DNA of 64,000 nucleotides from contig JAJEKV010000093.1 in assembly GCA_021234155.1 (NCBI GenBank), positions 188,001 through 252,000 on the forward strand, given 5' to 3'. The notes beneath the pieces are model-generated. The model saw nothing but the letters and a program-made list of their open reading frames with translations, was not told the DNA's origin and ran no database searches. The translations under genes and the position numbers were made by a program. Numbering within the stretch: position 1 is the stretch's first letter; each line of letters starts with the position of its first letter. The stretch comes from Isoetes taiwanensis (Eukaryota; Streptophyta; Lycopodiopsida; Isoetales; Isoetaceae). Shown piece by piece: positions 1-10,244 of this stretch.

Positions 1-140
1 ATCATGTTCATGATCCACTCATGAAGGAAGAATAATGAGTTGACAATGATTAGACCATGGAGCCTATATTGACATATGGGTATTGAAAACATGGTATTGA
101 ACTTATATGGTCTATTAGGTTAATGATACGAGGGAAAAGT

Positions 141-440
141 TCATTTGAATTAAGGAAGTTGGAACAGCAGTTTGGGGAGCCGATTGTTGATCCTCTTCGA
201 CCGGATCTGATCCCAATCAATAGGATCTGGCCCTATAAGATCAAGTTGAATGTATTAATGAAGCATGAGCAGAAGGCATAAGTTGTTCTGGCCCTATAAG
301 ATCAAGTTGAATGTATTAATAAAGCATGAGCAGAAGGCATAAGCTGTTCTTGATGAACAGGCTCGAGCTGGCCAAGCCCTAGTTCTTTGCTACGGTACTC
401 AGATTAATTCATATGAATTGATCATTGAGAATGGTTATGC
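141..440 (+). pseudogene. Degraded fragment of a coiled-coil type protein gene (5' part)
   Basis: One frame from about 141 to 281 reads as a good protein segment with motifs such as FGEPIVDPLRPDLIPINRIW and MKHEQKA, then meets a stop at the start of a duplicated 61-bp block. Downstream, another frame resumes with VLDEQARAGQALVLCYGTQI. I do not recognise the family. With the segments at 1,018-1,134 and 1,970-3,351 it is probably one decayed gene, because all three are on the same strand and the latter two are charged and helical. The breaks make it non-functional as read. The link between the three segments is inference. Confidence 0.4.
227..348. repeat. 61-bp tandem duplication (2 copies)
   Basis: The block beginning CTGGCCCTATAAGATCAAG occurs at 227 and again at 288, with about two differences. 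It lies inside the degraded coding segment and shifts its frame. Confidence 0.9.
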
Positions 441-1017
441 CAGGACTGCATTGTCAATAATATATGACTCAATATCATTGACCTTATTATTGTAATGTAA
501 TTCTACATTGTCTAGTTAGTCATTGTTGTGAGATTATTGCTTATACATCATTTTTCAACAAATAGAATTGCATAATCTGAAAACGAACATTGACCAAATA
601 TGTTGCTGCAATATCAGTACTTAAAGCTGCAATATGACTCAAAAGCTGCAATAGTACTTAAAGTCTTAATAACTCAAAATAACTCTAGAATATAGACCAA
701 CTTCAATATTGAATTATATGGCAAGCAAGTTTAGGTTCAGACAAACAGCTATCTCAAGATCACAAAATGGTAGTGGAACAAGATCTTGGCTGCCTGATAG
801 TACTCATGGTGGCATGCTTTTGCTTACAAGAGCTGGAACACAGCAGCAGCGACAAGGTCGAAGAAAATATGTAAAATTGATAGTGCCAGCCATGGTTAAG
901 AATAAATAAAGCTTGAGCGGACTTAGATCTGTATATATCGTGCCTGAAGCAATTCATTCTTTTGTTCAATTTGCTGCTTGAGAACATCAAGTTAACTCAA
1001 TCTTCTCAAACATTTTT
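441..1017. other. AT-rich stretch, no convincing gene
   Basis: Both strands have ORFs of 60-76 codons (for example plus 709-909), but none has recognisable composition or domain. It could be an intron of the decayed gene around it. Confidence 0.4.
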
Positions 1018-1134
1018 ATAAACAAGAAAAAGCCGTTTTGCAGCAAGCAAAAGCTATTTTTGAGCAGCATGAGGAGCGGGATTTTTTAAGACAAGAAATT
1101 CATGATAAAGAGTACTATTTTAAGAACCAATGAT
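1018..1134 (+). pseudogene. Coiled-coil exon remnant
   Basis: A 38-codon open stretch reads with heptad-like charged helical sequence (QEKAVLQQAKAIFEQHEERD, then FLRQEIHDKEYYF) and ends at TGA. It is on the same strand as the larger coiled-coil pseudogene at 1,970-3,351 and is probably an upstream exon of it. No family is recognised. Confidence 0.4.
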
Positions 1135-1909
1135 TTGTGCTATTAGACTGGTTTTTGATATGGGCAATTAAATTGAATATCTACCTTAGCAGTTAGTATC
1201 TTTATTACTTAAGGTAAAGGTTGGCATTGCATTCTGATTTTTGTAGAAAGTTCCATCCAGCAGCATCACTTGATATGTATTGAGATTCTTGGCTTTGAAA
1301 AGTTTAATTTGCATGGTGTTCAACTTCTGATTTCCTATTTATGCGGCCTAGTTCATATTTTCTTCATTGGGTGTTTACTTTGACATTGTTTACATTTCGA
1401 CTGTGTTGCTCTAGCTTACCAACTTTAGCATATGTCTGATCATCTTTTTGAATTTGATAAGTTCTTATGAATTTGGTAGGTTTTGATGCATAAAATACAA
1501 CAAACATTTGGCCCAAAATTGCTCGAATGCATAGGAACTTCGATGTTTTGGCCAAATGTGGTTGAGCTTAAGCATGTGAACTGAAAACTATAGCCTTGCT
1601 TATACAATATATAACAATCCCATGTCTGGTACTTTGATTGATCCAATCAAAGACCCCATTTTTGCAGGTTGTCTGCATGGAACTAAAAGCTTCATTTTGC
1701 ACATGGAACTAAAAGCTTCATATTAAGCATGCGCCCTCGTAAGAGTTAACATGTTTGATTCATGCTTCGTAAGTTTAGTTATAATGTCTCAATAAAATGT
1801 AGATGCCAATGCAATATCAGATTATAATGGTTTAAACCATGTACAGTTTCTATTGATGTGCTATGCATGCATGACCTCATTAATAGTTTATCACACGCCA
1901 TTTGTTACA

Positions 1910-1934
1910 GTCGAGGTGCTATGCGCGCATAGCC
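1910..1934 (+). repeat. Left copy of 25-bp direct repeat flanking the pseudogene
   Basis: GAGGTGCTATGC plus a GCGCGCAT core matches 3,348-3,372 at about 21 of 25 positions. A related GTGCTATGCATGCATGACC copy lies at about 1,857. Confidence 0.5.
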
Positions 1935-1969
1935 AAGATTACAAACAATACAAACAGCGCCGATTGCCT

Positions 1970-3351
1970 CTGGAAGGGAAGAGCCCAACCAATCTATAAC
2001 TGGTGCAGTTGAAGAGCATGGTGGCATAAAAAATGAACTTTGGATGCAAGAACAACAGCAGATTATGAAGAAAATGGAAACTCTTGAGAGTGGACTAAAA
2101 GTATTGTTGCTTCAATTTGAAGAAGGATGAAGAAAAATTGTGTAGTTGCTGAAAATGACAGGTTAAAGGAGGATCTGGTGATAGCTTCTAATGATATCAA
2201 GAGTAAGGTTAATGAGTTTATCAAACTGGAGACTGCTCTTCACAGTATTGAAGGGGAGAATGATTTGTTGAAACTCAAATTGGAAGAACTGGTGCAGGCT
2301 GCACCAAAACTTGAGGGTGAGAAATTGTCATTGAATGTAGCGCTTGAGGAGGCGATCCATCAGAAAGAGAAGCTTTTAAGTGAGCTGGAAAGGTCAGTCG
2401 CTTGCTGCAGTAAAGTTATGGGAGAGAAAGATAGAATTATATTAGAAAAAGAAAAATTAAGCAAAGATCTGTTGATTTTGTGTAATGAGTACAAAATTCT
2501 GTTGAACGAGATTGCGGAGCTAAACAATTTTCGTCAAAAGGCAATGGAAGATCGTAGGCTTCTGGAATCTAAGGTGCAAATGTTAGTAGAGGAAAATGAG
2601 ATGGCAGAAAAGTTAGCAAGACATAAGATAGGGGAATCAAATCAACAATTGCAGCAAAAGACTGAAGAGCATGCACAGGTGCTTTGTGAGCTCAAAGATC
2701 AGAAGCAGATTGCCAAAGAGCTCCTGAAGGAGAAACAGGACACTGTCTTAAACTTGACAACCTCAATGTTTGAGTCTGAACAACTTGTGAAACAAAGAGA
2801 TGCTGAAATTGAAAAGTTAAGAGATGATTTGCGTGGAAGTTGAGAATGTGAAGCTTGAAGAGAAGCTCAAGCCTTTGGCAGATAAAAGGGCAGAATTAGA
2901 AAGAGATTTTGCAGATATAGGTGATACAAATTCTAAACTAATGTTTGACTTAGAACTATCAAAACAAAATTTAGAAGAATTGACTATAAAGAGTGCTACA
3001 GATACTGCAGCATTGGTTTCTGAATTAAAAAAACTGAAGAAACATCTTTTTGACCAAAATAGCCAGGATGTAGAAAAGGTAAATGTATTCAGGGCACATA
3101 TTGAAGCCTTAGGAAATACAACGAGTTGTCAAGTAGCACCTGCCAGTGGCCAGCAAAATAGTCCAAGCAAGGTTCCTGAAGCTAGTGGTCATGTATTATC
3201 AGGAGTAGCAAAGCTGAAGAATCACATATGAGACATCAAAGCAAGGTGGTATTGAACATGACTCTGGGATTGGTCTTCGTGGAGATCTTGAGATGTTATT
3301 AGAAAAGCTACGAAGTTCGGGGCATTTTATCATGTACTATCTTTGTAGTTG
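1970..3351 (+). pseudogene. Frameshifted long coiled-coil protein gene
   Basis: Three consecutive frames give one continuous protein of about 450 residues that is almost entirely charged coiled coil, rich in Glu, Lys, Leu and Gln. The frame changes near 2,126 (stop just before the ATG at 2,127), near 2,840 (the 238-codon ORF ends and a 135-codon ORF takes over) and near 3,228, where reading resumes with SKQGGIEHDSGIGLRGDLEM. The last part is Ser/Pro/Gln-rich rather than helical. Such proteins are usually cytoskeletal, tethering or motor-associated, but nothing here identifies the family. Three frame breaks argue for a pseudogene, although assembly error could explain some. Imperfect 25-bp direct repeats flank it (1,910-1,934 and 3,348-3,372). 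Confidence 0.6.
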
Positions 3352-3372
3352 AGGTGCTATGCATGCATATCC
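3348..3372 (+). repeat. Right copy of 25-bp direct repeat flanking the pseudogene
   Basis: GAGGTGCTATGCATGCATAT matches the left copy at 1,910-1,934. The pair brackets the coding remnant. Confidence 0.5.
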
Positions 3373-4781
3373 TCGTGAAGTTTTTCACACACCGATCTTG
3401 ATTGTTAGGCATAGCTTTTGGCGTTCATAATGTTTTAATTGATCTTTCCTATCTTTCCCGTCATTCACTACCTACACGCGCATACCTTGTGATTATTTCT
3501 GCTTTAGACCCTCATTAACAGCCTTCATTTTGTGCTCTTTGTTATTTGCTAACTTTGCTATTTAAGAGGAATCTAATTGTGTTTTCATTTTGTCGATTTC
3601 TTTTACATACTTTCTTATAAATTTAACTTTTACTTTTAGACCCTGTTTTAGTGCACTACAATTAGGAAGACGTCCTCTTTTTTTAATCTAGGACACAAAA
3701 ATGGCACTTGAAATCGTAAAGTGAGGTCTCTCTTTTTAAATGACGCCCCAAAAGTAGCAAAATTTTCTTTGAAAGATTTTTTTTTTGTGGTGCAAATGCA
3801 GGTCATAATGCATTTTCTAGGTCACCTTGTTAGAAGACAAATAACGCATGGCTCCTCCAAAAACAACAGTCAATAAAAAACCACACATTGACAAAAATTC
3901 GCTAAAAACAATAGTGAAAAAAAAAGGACACGTTGACAAAAAAAGGGTGTGCCAAAACACTATGGTGGAATCTTTCTGCCAAGAAACCATGGTAACTTCT
4001 AGCGATGCGTATAAAATGACCACGTGAACTTTTGTGCGATTTAGATATTGTTTTTAGCATAAAACAACACTTAAAACCAAAAAAAACAAATATGGATAAA
4101 AAATTGGGGCTAGTGTGTGTGCGAGTAGGAGAATCTCCCGCCTCAAGTGTATGTGGATTGTGGCTGCAATCCTTGGAAGCTGAGTTTTATTCACATTAGA
4201 CAAGTTTACTTTACTGTGTTGATACATGTACCTGTAATTCCGTAGAACTTTCTTTGAAATATCGCATCCGCGATCCTTTCGAGCATTTAATATTCTGCAA
4301 TTAACTAATCCTTTCATCTTTGCAGAGCCCGAGTTAGTTCAAGGACTTTGCCAGCGGATGCAACCCCACCAAAGTATCGCACCTGGGTTTGATAGAAGGT
4401 GGTGTATGAAAATAGCACAAGCGGTGCCACAAAGAGAAGGGGACAAACAAAAGAATTTGTGTATGTTCATCACGACCCTGAGGAAGAACAAGGTGGGTGA
4501 GCAAATGAGAATTATAATATACATGTGGAAAGGTAGTGCTGAAAAGGTTGAAGATGCTATGATATGCCTCGTGAAAGATGTCTTCCAGCACCAGTTCTTG
4601 CAGTAGGTCTTGCAATGGAAGACTTATGACTTTTCTATGATGACGGCAAGTCCACCACAGTCTAAAGCTGGGAGAAAAGCAACAGTGCTAGAGGTTACAG
4701 TTGGCCATTGCTCTCTTATGAATCTTAGAAGCTGCTAGTGCTAAATGCAACAAGGACATTATTCACAGATTTAAGACATGT
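3373..4781. other. Intergenic, no supported gene
   Basis: AT-rich sequence with poly-T and poly-A runs. A plus-strand ORF of 82 codons at 4,358-4,606 has no recognisable motif and overlaps minus-strand ORFs of equal length, so I do not call it. Confidence 0.4.
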
Positions 4782-5000
4782 TGGAGTCTAGGTGGCAAGT
4801 TTGAGCCACCTTGGCATGTTGAAGCCTAGGTGCCATGTTGGAGCCACCTTGGCATGTTTGAGCTACCTTGGCATGTTTGAGCTACCTTGGCATGTTGGAG
4901 CCTAGGTGGCATGTTTGAGCCACCTTGTCATACTGGAGCCTAGGTGGCATATTGGAGCCCACATGGCATGTTTGAGCCATCTTGACATGTTTGAGCCAAA
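4782..5000. repeat. Imperfect tandem repeat, about 20-bp unit
   Basis: About ten alternating units of the type GAGCCACCTTGGCATGTTT and GGAGCCTAGGTGGCATGTT. The two unit types are partly complementary (CCACCTTGG and CCTAGGTGG), so the array could fold. Confidence 0.85.
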
Positions 5001-5597
5001 AACATGCCAGTCAAACATGATGGCAGTCAAACAACATGCCAGTCTCCTAGTCAAAAACTTTTTGTGACATGGATATGACATGGTGATGATGTGGGGGTGA
5101 TATAATGGAACTTTTGACATGTGTGCACAATAGTGCTTGCATTTTGAGATTTTTAGGCCAACTTTTTGCCTTTCCTAGGAATGTCATGTCAAAGGTGTAC
5201 TTCCTCTCTCTCTTTGTTATTTTAGAGAGAGAATATGGTTTTGGGACTTTAGAAATGGCTAAATTGGATGGAATTTTAGCAATTTTTCATATGTGATGGA
5301 TGAATGGTGTTTTTTTTACTAGGAAAAATGGTCTTGCTAACTTTGGTCTTGACAACTAGTGTATGAAAGGGGAGAAATGATGTATAAAAGATGATGTTTT
5401 TGGGTGGAATGATGGTAGAAGTCGCATTTAATTAAAGTGGGTCAAATCTCGAAATTTGGGACTCAGACTGGAAATGGGACTCATAGTGACAAAATTTAAG
5501 TTTTACATTGAATCGTTGTTAGATTTTCACATCATATAACAAGAACTGGTTCGTAATATTTTCTTACAGAATTTCCAAATAAATAGTTGAGAAAGTT

Positions 5598-5795
5598 TAC
5601 AAAAACCTAGAGCGGGTGAGACCGAAAGGGGGAGGGGAAGGGGAGAAGTTGGGAGAGAAGTTGAGAGAAGTCATGGAAGGGGTAAGTTAGAAGAAGGGGG
5701 GAGGGAGGAAGTTCGGAAAGGGGGGTGAGAAGAGGGGGCAAGGGGAGGTGAGAAGGGAGGTGAGAAGGGGGGAAGGGGGGAGGGGAAAGCTAGAA
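5598..5795 (+). repeat. Purine (G/A) tract
   Basis: Nearly 200 bases of almost only G and A (GGGGGAGGGGAAGGGGAGAAG and variants). It is followed at 5,820-5,910 by an AT-only segment rich in TTAATTAA. It is a low-complexity region with triplex or quadruplex potential. Confidence 0.85.
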
Positions 5796-5920
5796 TAACT
5801 AAAGGGGAATGTATCCCCTTGAGATTAAAAGGGATTAATATTAAAATATAATTAATAATTAATTTAATTAAAATAAAATAATTTAATTAATTTAATAAAA
5901 AAAATATAAACCGTTCTCTT

Positions 5921-5938
5921 CTCGACTAGTGAGTCGAG
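5921..5938. repeat. Isolated copy of the CTCGAC...GTCGAG palindrome
   Basis: CTCGACTAGTGAGTCGAG is a near-perfect inverted repeat related to the eight palindromes at 8,097-8,596, 2.2 kb downstream. Confidence 0.7.
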
Positions 5939-6137
5939 AATAGTGGATTTGCCTCAAGCTCAAGCAATAGTGGAAGTCGTGAATAGTGGAAGGACAATAA
6001 GAACAGCTCAGGCAAAAAAAAAAAATCTAGACAACAAATCAAAGCATTACGGCAACAAACGCCATCTTATAGACCATGTTATGGAAGCTGAAGATAGATG
6101 ACTAGAAACTGGGATTTAGATATATTACATAGGCAAA

Positions 6138-7270
6138 ATGCCGAATTTCGAAGACGAGGAGGAGGCTCTGAGGCTGACGCTCTTGCCGCCGGGGAGGAGG
6201 CTTCAGAATCTGGAGCCTGTGTCTGTGTCTGTGCCTGTGCGGCAGTCTCAGAATCTTACTCAGAATAATCAGAACAACAATACCCAGATGGCGAATTTCC
6301 AGATTCAGAACCACGAGCGGCCGCAAAGCTCCGGGGAAGAAACGGAGAAGAAAATCCGGCGGATTCAGCAGGCATGCCCGGAGCGGGCGATGCCCAATAC
6401 GGGGCCAAAGAAGGAGCAGATACTACCGCCATATCCATGCGAGTTTCTGAACCGCTGCGGAATCTCTCAAATCCCAGGGGAGGTGACCTGCAAGCGCTGC
6501 GACGGCCAGCAGATGCTCGAAATTAATCTGCACAGCTCCACTCCAGCACTCCAGCACCACAAGCGGCATGAGCAGAGCTGCCCCATTTTGTAGGCCGCTC
6601 AGGCCCTTTCCACTCAAGCCCAACTCGGGCGCCATAGCCACATCCAGATGCTTCAAGTGTAGGTGTTCTTCAAGTCTGGCGCCTTCTTCAAGTCTGGTGC
6701 CTTCAAGCCAGTCGGATTTTTTTTTGTCCCTTTTCCTTCGTTGCATGGTGCTCACAGATTCAATCGGCCTTTCCCTTTCAACGTATTCGGTGAGCGCATG
6801 ATCCGCTGGGGCTTCAGACCTTCCAGGTGTTCAGACCTTCTCTTGCAGCTTCGACAGCCGGAGTTCTGCAATACGCAGGGTAAGAAATCTTTTCTTTTCT
6901 TGTTCTTGTTCATGCACATACAGAGGTAAAAGAACTGAGAACAAGTTTGCGAAACAGCAAAGCCAACATACAATCAGAAATGAGCTTAAGAGCCCTGTCG
7001 GAGATGGCCAAAATCGAGGATATGGAGTTGGAGATGAGCCGCTTCTTGTAAGAACTTCTTGCATTTTATCTTATGCTTTTGGATAATCAGCAAAACCTTC
7101 TGAAAAAACTGGCTTCTAAAGTCGAATTCATGCAGAGTTTTCTTACTGTGGCTGCCGATTCAAAGATGGCCAGAAAGCCGATTCCAGAAGCAGGTGTTAC
7201 TCCAGAAGCAGGGAATTACTCCAGCCTATCTATTCCGGAACTAGGTGTTACTCCAGAAGCAGGGAATTAG
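6138..7270 (+). CDS. Putative multi-exon gene; CxxC motif then coiled coil
   Basis: This GC-richer island stands out from its AT-rich flanks. The first ORF (6,138-6,593, 151 codons) starts MPNFEDEEEALRLTLLPPGR and contains PPYPCEF...ISQIPGEVTCKRCDG. This vaguely resembles the plant DUF7086 pattern (PPYPW...I..I.GEVQCKRC); the Trp of that pattern is replaced and the usual spacing is shortened. A frame change near 6,570 and a strong donor (GTAAGA at about 6,881) suggest further exons. Reading from about 6,921 gives EVKELRTSLRNSKANIQSEM, ending at MELEMSRFL before another GTAAGA. From about 7,094 it resumes with QNLLKKLASKVEFMQ and ends at 7,270 with a repeated VTPEAGN motif. Exon joining is inference, and DUF7086 assignment is tentative. 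It may be a decayed gene. Confidence 0.35.
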
Positions 7271-7559
7271 AGCCATGCCCAAAACGACAGGCCCAAACGA
7301 CAGGCCCAAATGTATGTGCCAAATTCTAAATTTCCAACACGGGCGGGAAAAAAAAGCGAGGTACGTACCAAATTTTAAATTTCTAGGCCAGGCGGGAAAA
7401 AAAAAGCTGGTTACAGTAATATATTACAAAAATACCATTATTATTGGGCTATCATTTTATTAGTGTCACCCGTGTAAATATTTGAATTTTTGTCACAAAT
7501 TGATAGCATGGTTGTGTGTTTATATGTATGCTTGTATAATCATATTTTACATCTAATGT

Positions 7560-7965
7560 TGACCTTAGAGGTGCTAGGCATATAATTCTTATGTCTAAGA
7601 TAAAAAGTGGACTGTGTGCTAGTATGCTAATGCGTGTATTATGAAATAATGTGTGCTAATTAAGGTGTGCTAGTATAAAAATGCTAATGTGTGCTAATAC
7701 TAATGTGTGCTAGTATAAAATGCTAATGTGTGCTAATACTAATGTGTGCTAATACTAATGTGTACTAATGTATAAAAATGCTAATGAATACTAATGTGTG
7801 TGCTAGTATGCTAATGCGTGTATTATGAAATTGTGGTAGTATAAAGTACTAATGTGCTAATTAAGGTGTGCTAGTATAAAAATGCTAATGTGTGCTAATA
7901 CTAATGTGTGCTAGTATAAAAACAATTGTTAAATACTAATGTGTGCTAAATACTAATGTGCTGTG
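7560..7965. repeat. Tandem repeat field of GTGTGCTAGTATAAAAATGCTAAT type
   Basis: Irregular arrays of short units (ACTAATGTGTGCTA, AGTATAAAAATG) with a longer duplicated block: the GTATGCTAATGCGTGTATTATGAAAT phrase occurs near 7,620 and 7,806. Confidence 0.8.
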
Positions 7966-8096
7966 AGAAAAACAATAAACTATGGTGTGATAGAATAATA
8001 AACTATGGTGGAAAATTAGATGGATAGATAGACAAAATGATGCTCCGCAAAAATAAACCCTGGCCCTTGAAATTACCTTTTTTTACTCTGAGCTGC

Positions 8097-8596
8097 CTTT
8101 CTCGACTCGCGAGTCGAGAAAGGCCCTCAAACCTGCGTTTTTTGCTTTGAGCTGCCTTTCAAAGCAAAAAACGCAGGTTTGAGGGCCTTTCTCGACTCGC
8201 GAGTCGAGAAAGCGAAAGGCAGCTCAAAGCAAAAAACGCAGGTTTGAGGGCCTTTCTCGACTCGCGAGTCGAGAAAGGCCTTCTGACCTTTGTTTTTCCC
8301 TCTGAGCTGCCTTTCTCGACTCGCGAGTCGAGAAAGGCCCTAAAACCTGCATTTTTCACTTTGAGCTGCCTTTCTCGACTCGTGAGTCGAGAAAGGCCTT
8401 CTGACCTGTGTTTTTCCCTCTAAGTTGCCTTTCTCGATTCGCGAGTCGAGAAAGGCCCTCAGCATTGCATCACTCTGAGTTGCCTTTCTCGACTCGCGAG
8501 TGGAGAAAAGCCATCAAACTTGTGTTTTTCAAAAATGGCATTTAGAGTTGCCTTTTTAATTTTGATCTGCCTTTCTCGACTCGCGAGTCGAGAAAG
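8097..8596. repeat. Array of eight 26-bp palindromes
   Basis: Eight copies of a palindrome whose 18-bp core is CTCGACTCGCGAGTCGAG, extended by CTTT and AAAG, start at 8,097, 8,187, 8,252, 8,311, 8,370, 8,429, 8,484 and 8,571. Most are perfect; the fifth has CGTGAG, the sixth GATTCG and the seventh GTGGAG. They sit in a 55-60 bp unit (GAGCTGCC, palindrome, GGCCCTCAAACCTGCGTTTTT). The segment at about 8,161-8,250 is inverted relative to the rest. No protein-coding role is visible. Confidence 0.95.
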
Positions 8597-10018
8597 GCTC
8601 TCAGGCATGTATTTTCCAAAAATGGCCCTAAGAACTGTGTTTTATTTTATTTTTTTGCCTGTAGCATCACTTGTCTAGCTTGATTTTGTCTTTTGCAGTC
8701 CTTATCTCGACCAGATAGTACATGCTTGGGAGCAATGAAAAGACCAGTTCATTGAAGAAAGGTGCCGAGAAGAGGGTGGTGACATCAGTTGGACATACTA
8801 GCACGTGGCCCATGAAGGAACTCCTCATACAAATTTCTATCGTCTGTAAGTTGCTCCGTGACTTGGAGAGAGCTCCACGCGCCGTTTGCACTAGGTGGTT
8901 CATGTGTGAAGAGGGTGTAATCATTGTGATAATACGACCGCTATGGTCTCTTCACCCACTGTAATATATATTGTAATGAGCCCATTTATAAATATAAGGT
9001 ATCTCAAAACTAGTATTTTTTGGTGATTAGGTAAACAATTTGCTTAATTTTTGTTGGAATTTGTGATCTCTTGTCTACCCATCTAAGAAAATAGAGCCAA
9101 AATGTCTTGGTAAAGGAATTCACCCTCACGCGAAAAAACTCTTATTTTGAATGACAAATAAGACCCAAAAATTTTCACGCATCCTTTTCGTGTAAAATAA
9201 GAGGGTTCCAAAAAAAAAATGGGAATGGCATGAGACCCATTTTAATTAAATGCGACTTGTAGTAAATCCTTGGGAAACAACAAATCATGCCTTAAGAAGT
9301 AACATCATGGCAAAAGCTTGAATGATGCAAAGTACCCCCTGTTATTGTGCTATATATTGAATTTCGAGTGGTCGTCCAAACTTTAACTTTGGTGTCTTCA
9401 ACCTTTGGCTTCAAGTGTTCAAGATGCTTAGGTGATTAAATGTCCTTCAAGAAATGCCTATATGATGCCAAACTATCCATCTTCGGTTCTTCATATCAAC
9501 TTCTACAAGTTGCCAAGTGATGGATGTCTTCAATTTTCACGCTCTACAAGCTCACACAACACATGTATGAAGTCAAATGCTAGTGAAGTGTGTCAAGCAT
9601 ATATAACTCTTGTATCTGCCATTCAATGGTTAATATATCCATTCAAGTATTAACCATACAATAGGAGACTGAAAGATCAATACATTACTTGGTAACAACC
9701 ATATTACTGGAAATTGAACTTACGCGCAAAGCCGATTAGGCGAGAGTTCCCCTTCTTCAACTGTAACCAAGTCATCTACATGTTTTATATTCAAGATCCG
9801 AACCGAATGCAGAGGTTCTGGACCTTCCATAGTAGCGGTAAGGCTACAGGCCTTTTCTCTATTTGACCGTCATCCATATTTGCTAGCAAATATTCCGGAC
9901 ATTCAACCATTGGAATTTTACTTATTTCAAACCATTGTCTTCTTTAACTTGCTTATAGGCATTATTATCTCCTTTATACTCAGCTGCATCTGCTTCAGAA
10001 CCTAGGTATAAAAAACCT
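8597..10018. other. Intergenic, no supported gene
   Basis: A plus-strand ORF of 80 codons (8,722-8,964) has no recognisable family. Near 9,232-9,259 a 28-bp sequence is the inverted partner of one at about 5,412-5,439. Confidence 0.4.
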
Positions 10019-10034
10019 TCAATATATCTAACAT
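10019..10034. repeat. Target site duplication, 3' side of retroposon
   Basis: TCAATATATCTAACAT, identical to 11,475-11,490, abuts the poly(T) that is the poly(A) tail on the minus strand. Confidence 0.92.
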
Positions 10035-10244
10035 TTTTTTTTTTGAAGGATGTCAAACTTTATTAATAACACTCCATCATAATACATAATACAATGCAGA
10101 GACAGGAATAAAAAACCCAGTGGACAATCAGATCCAACTGAGCAGGGCCACCCATCTAAGCATGACAGTATAATGCAGTTCAGACTATTTTCCTCTCCTA
10201 CAAAGAGAAGAATAATATATAATCATATTTATAGAAAAGTTACT

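Noticed and set aside
709-909. 66-codon ORF as part of the coiled-coil gene
   Set aside because: Composition differs from the neighbouring segments and a minus-strand ORF of similar length overlaps it.
8097-8596. CRISPR-like regularly spaced repeats
   Set aside because: The repeat is itself a perfect palindrome, the spacers are related to one another rather than unique, and the context is plant nuclear DNA with no cas genes.
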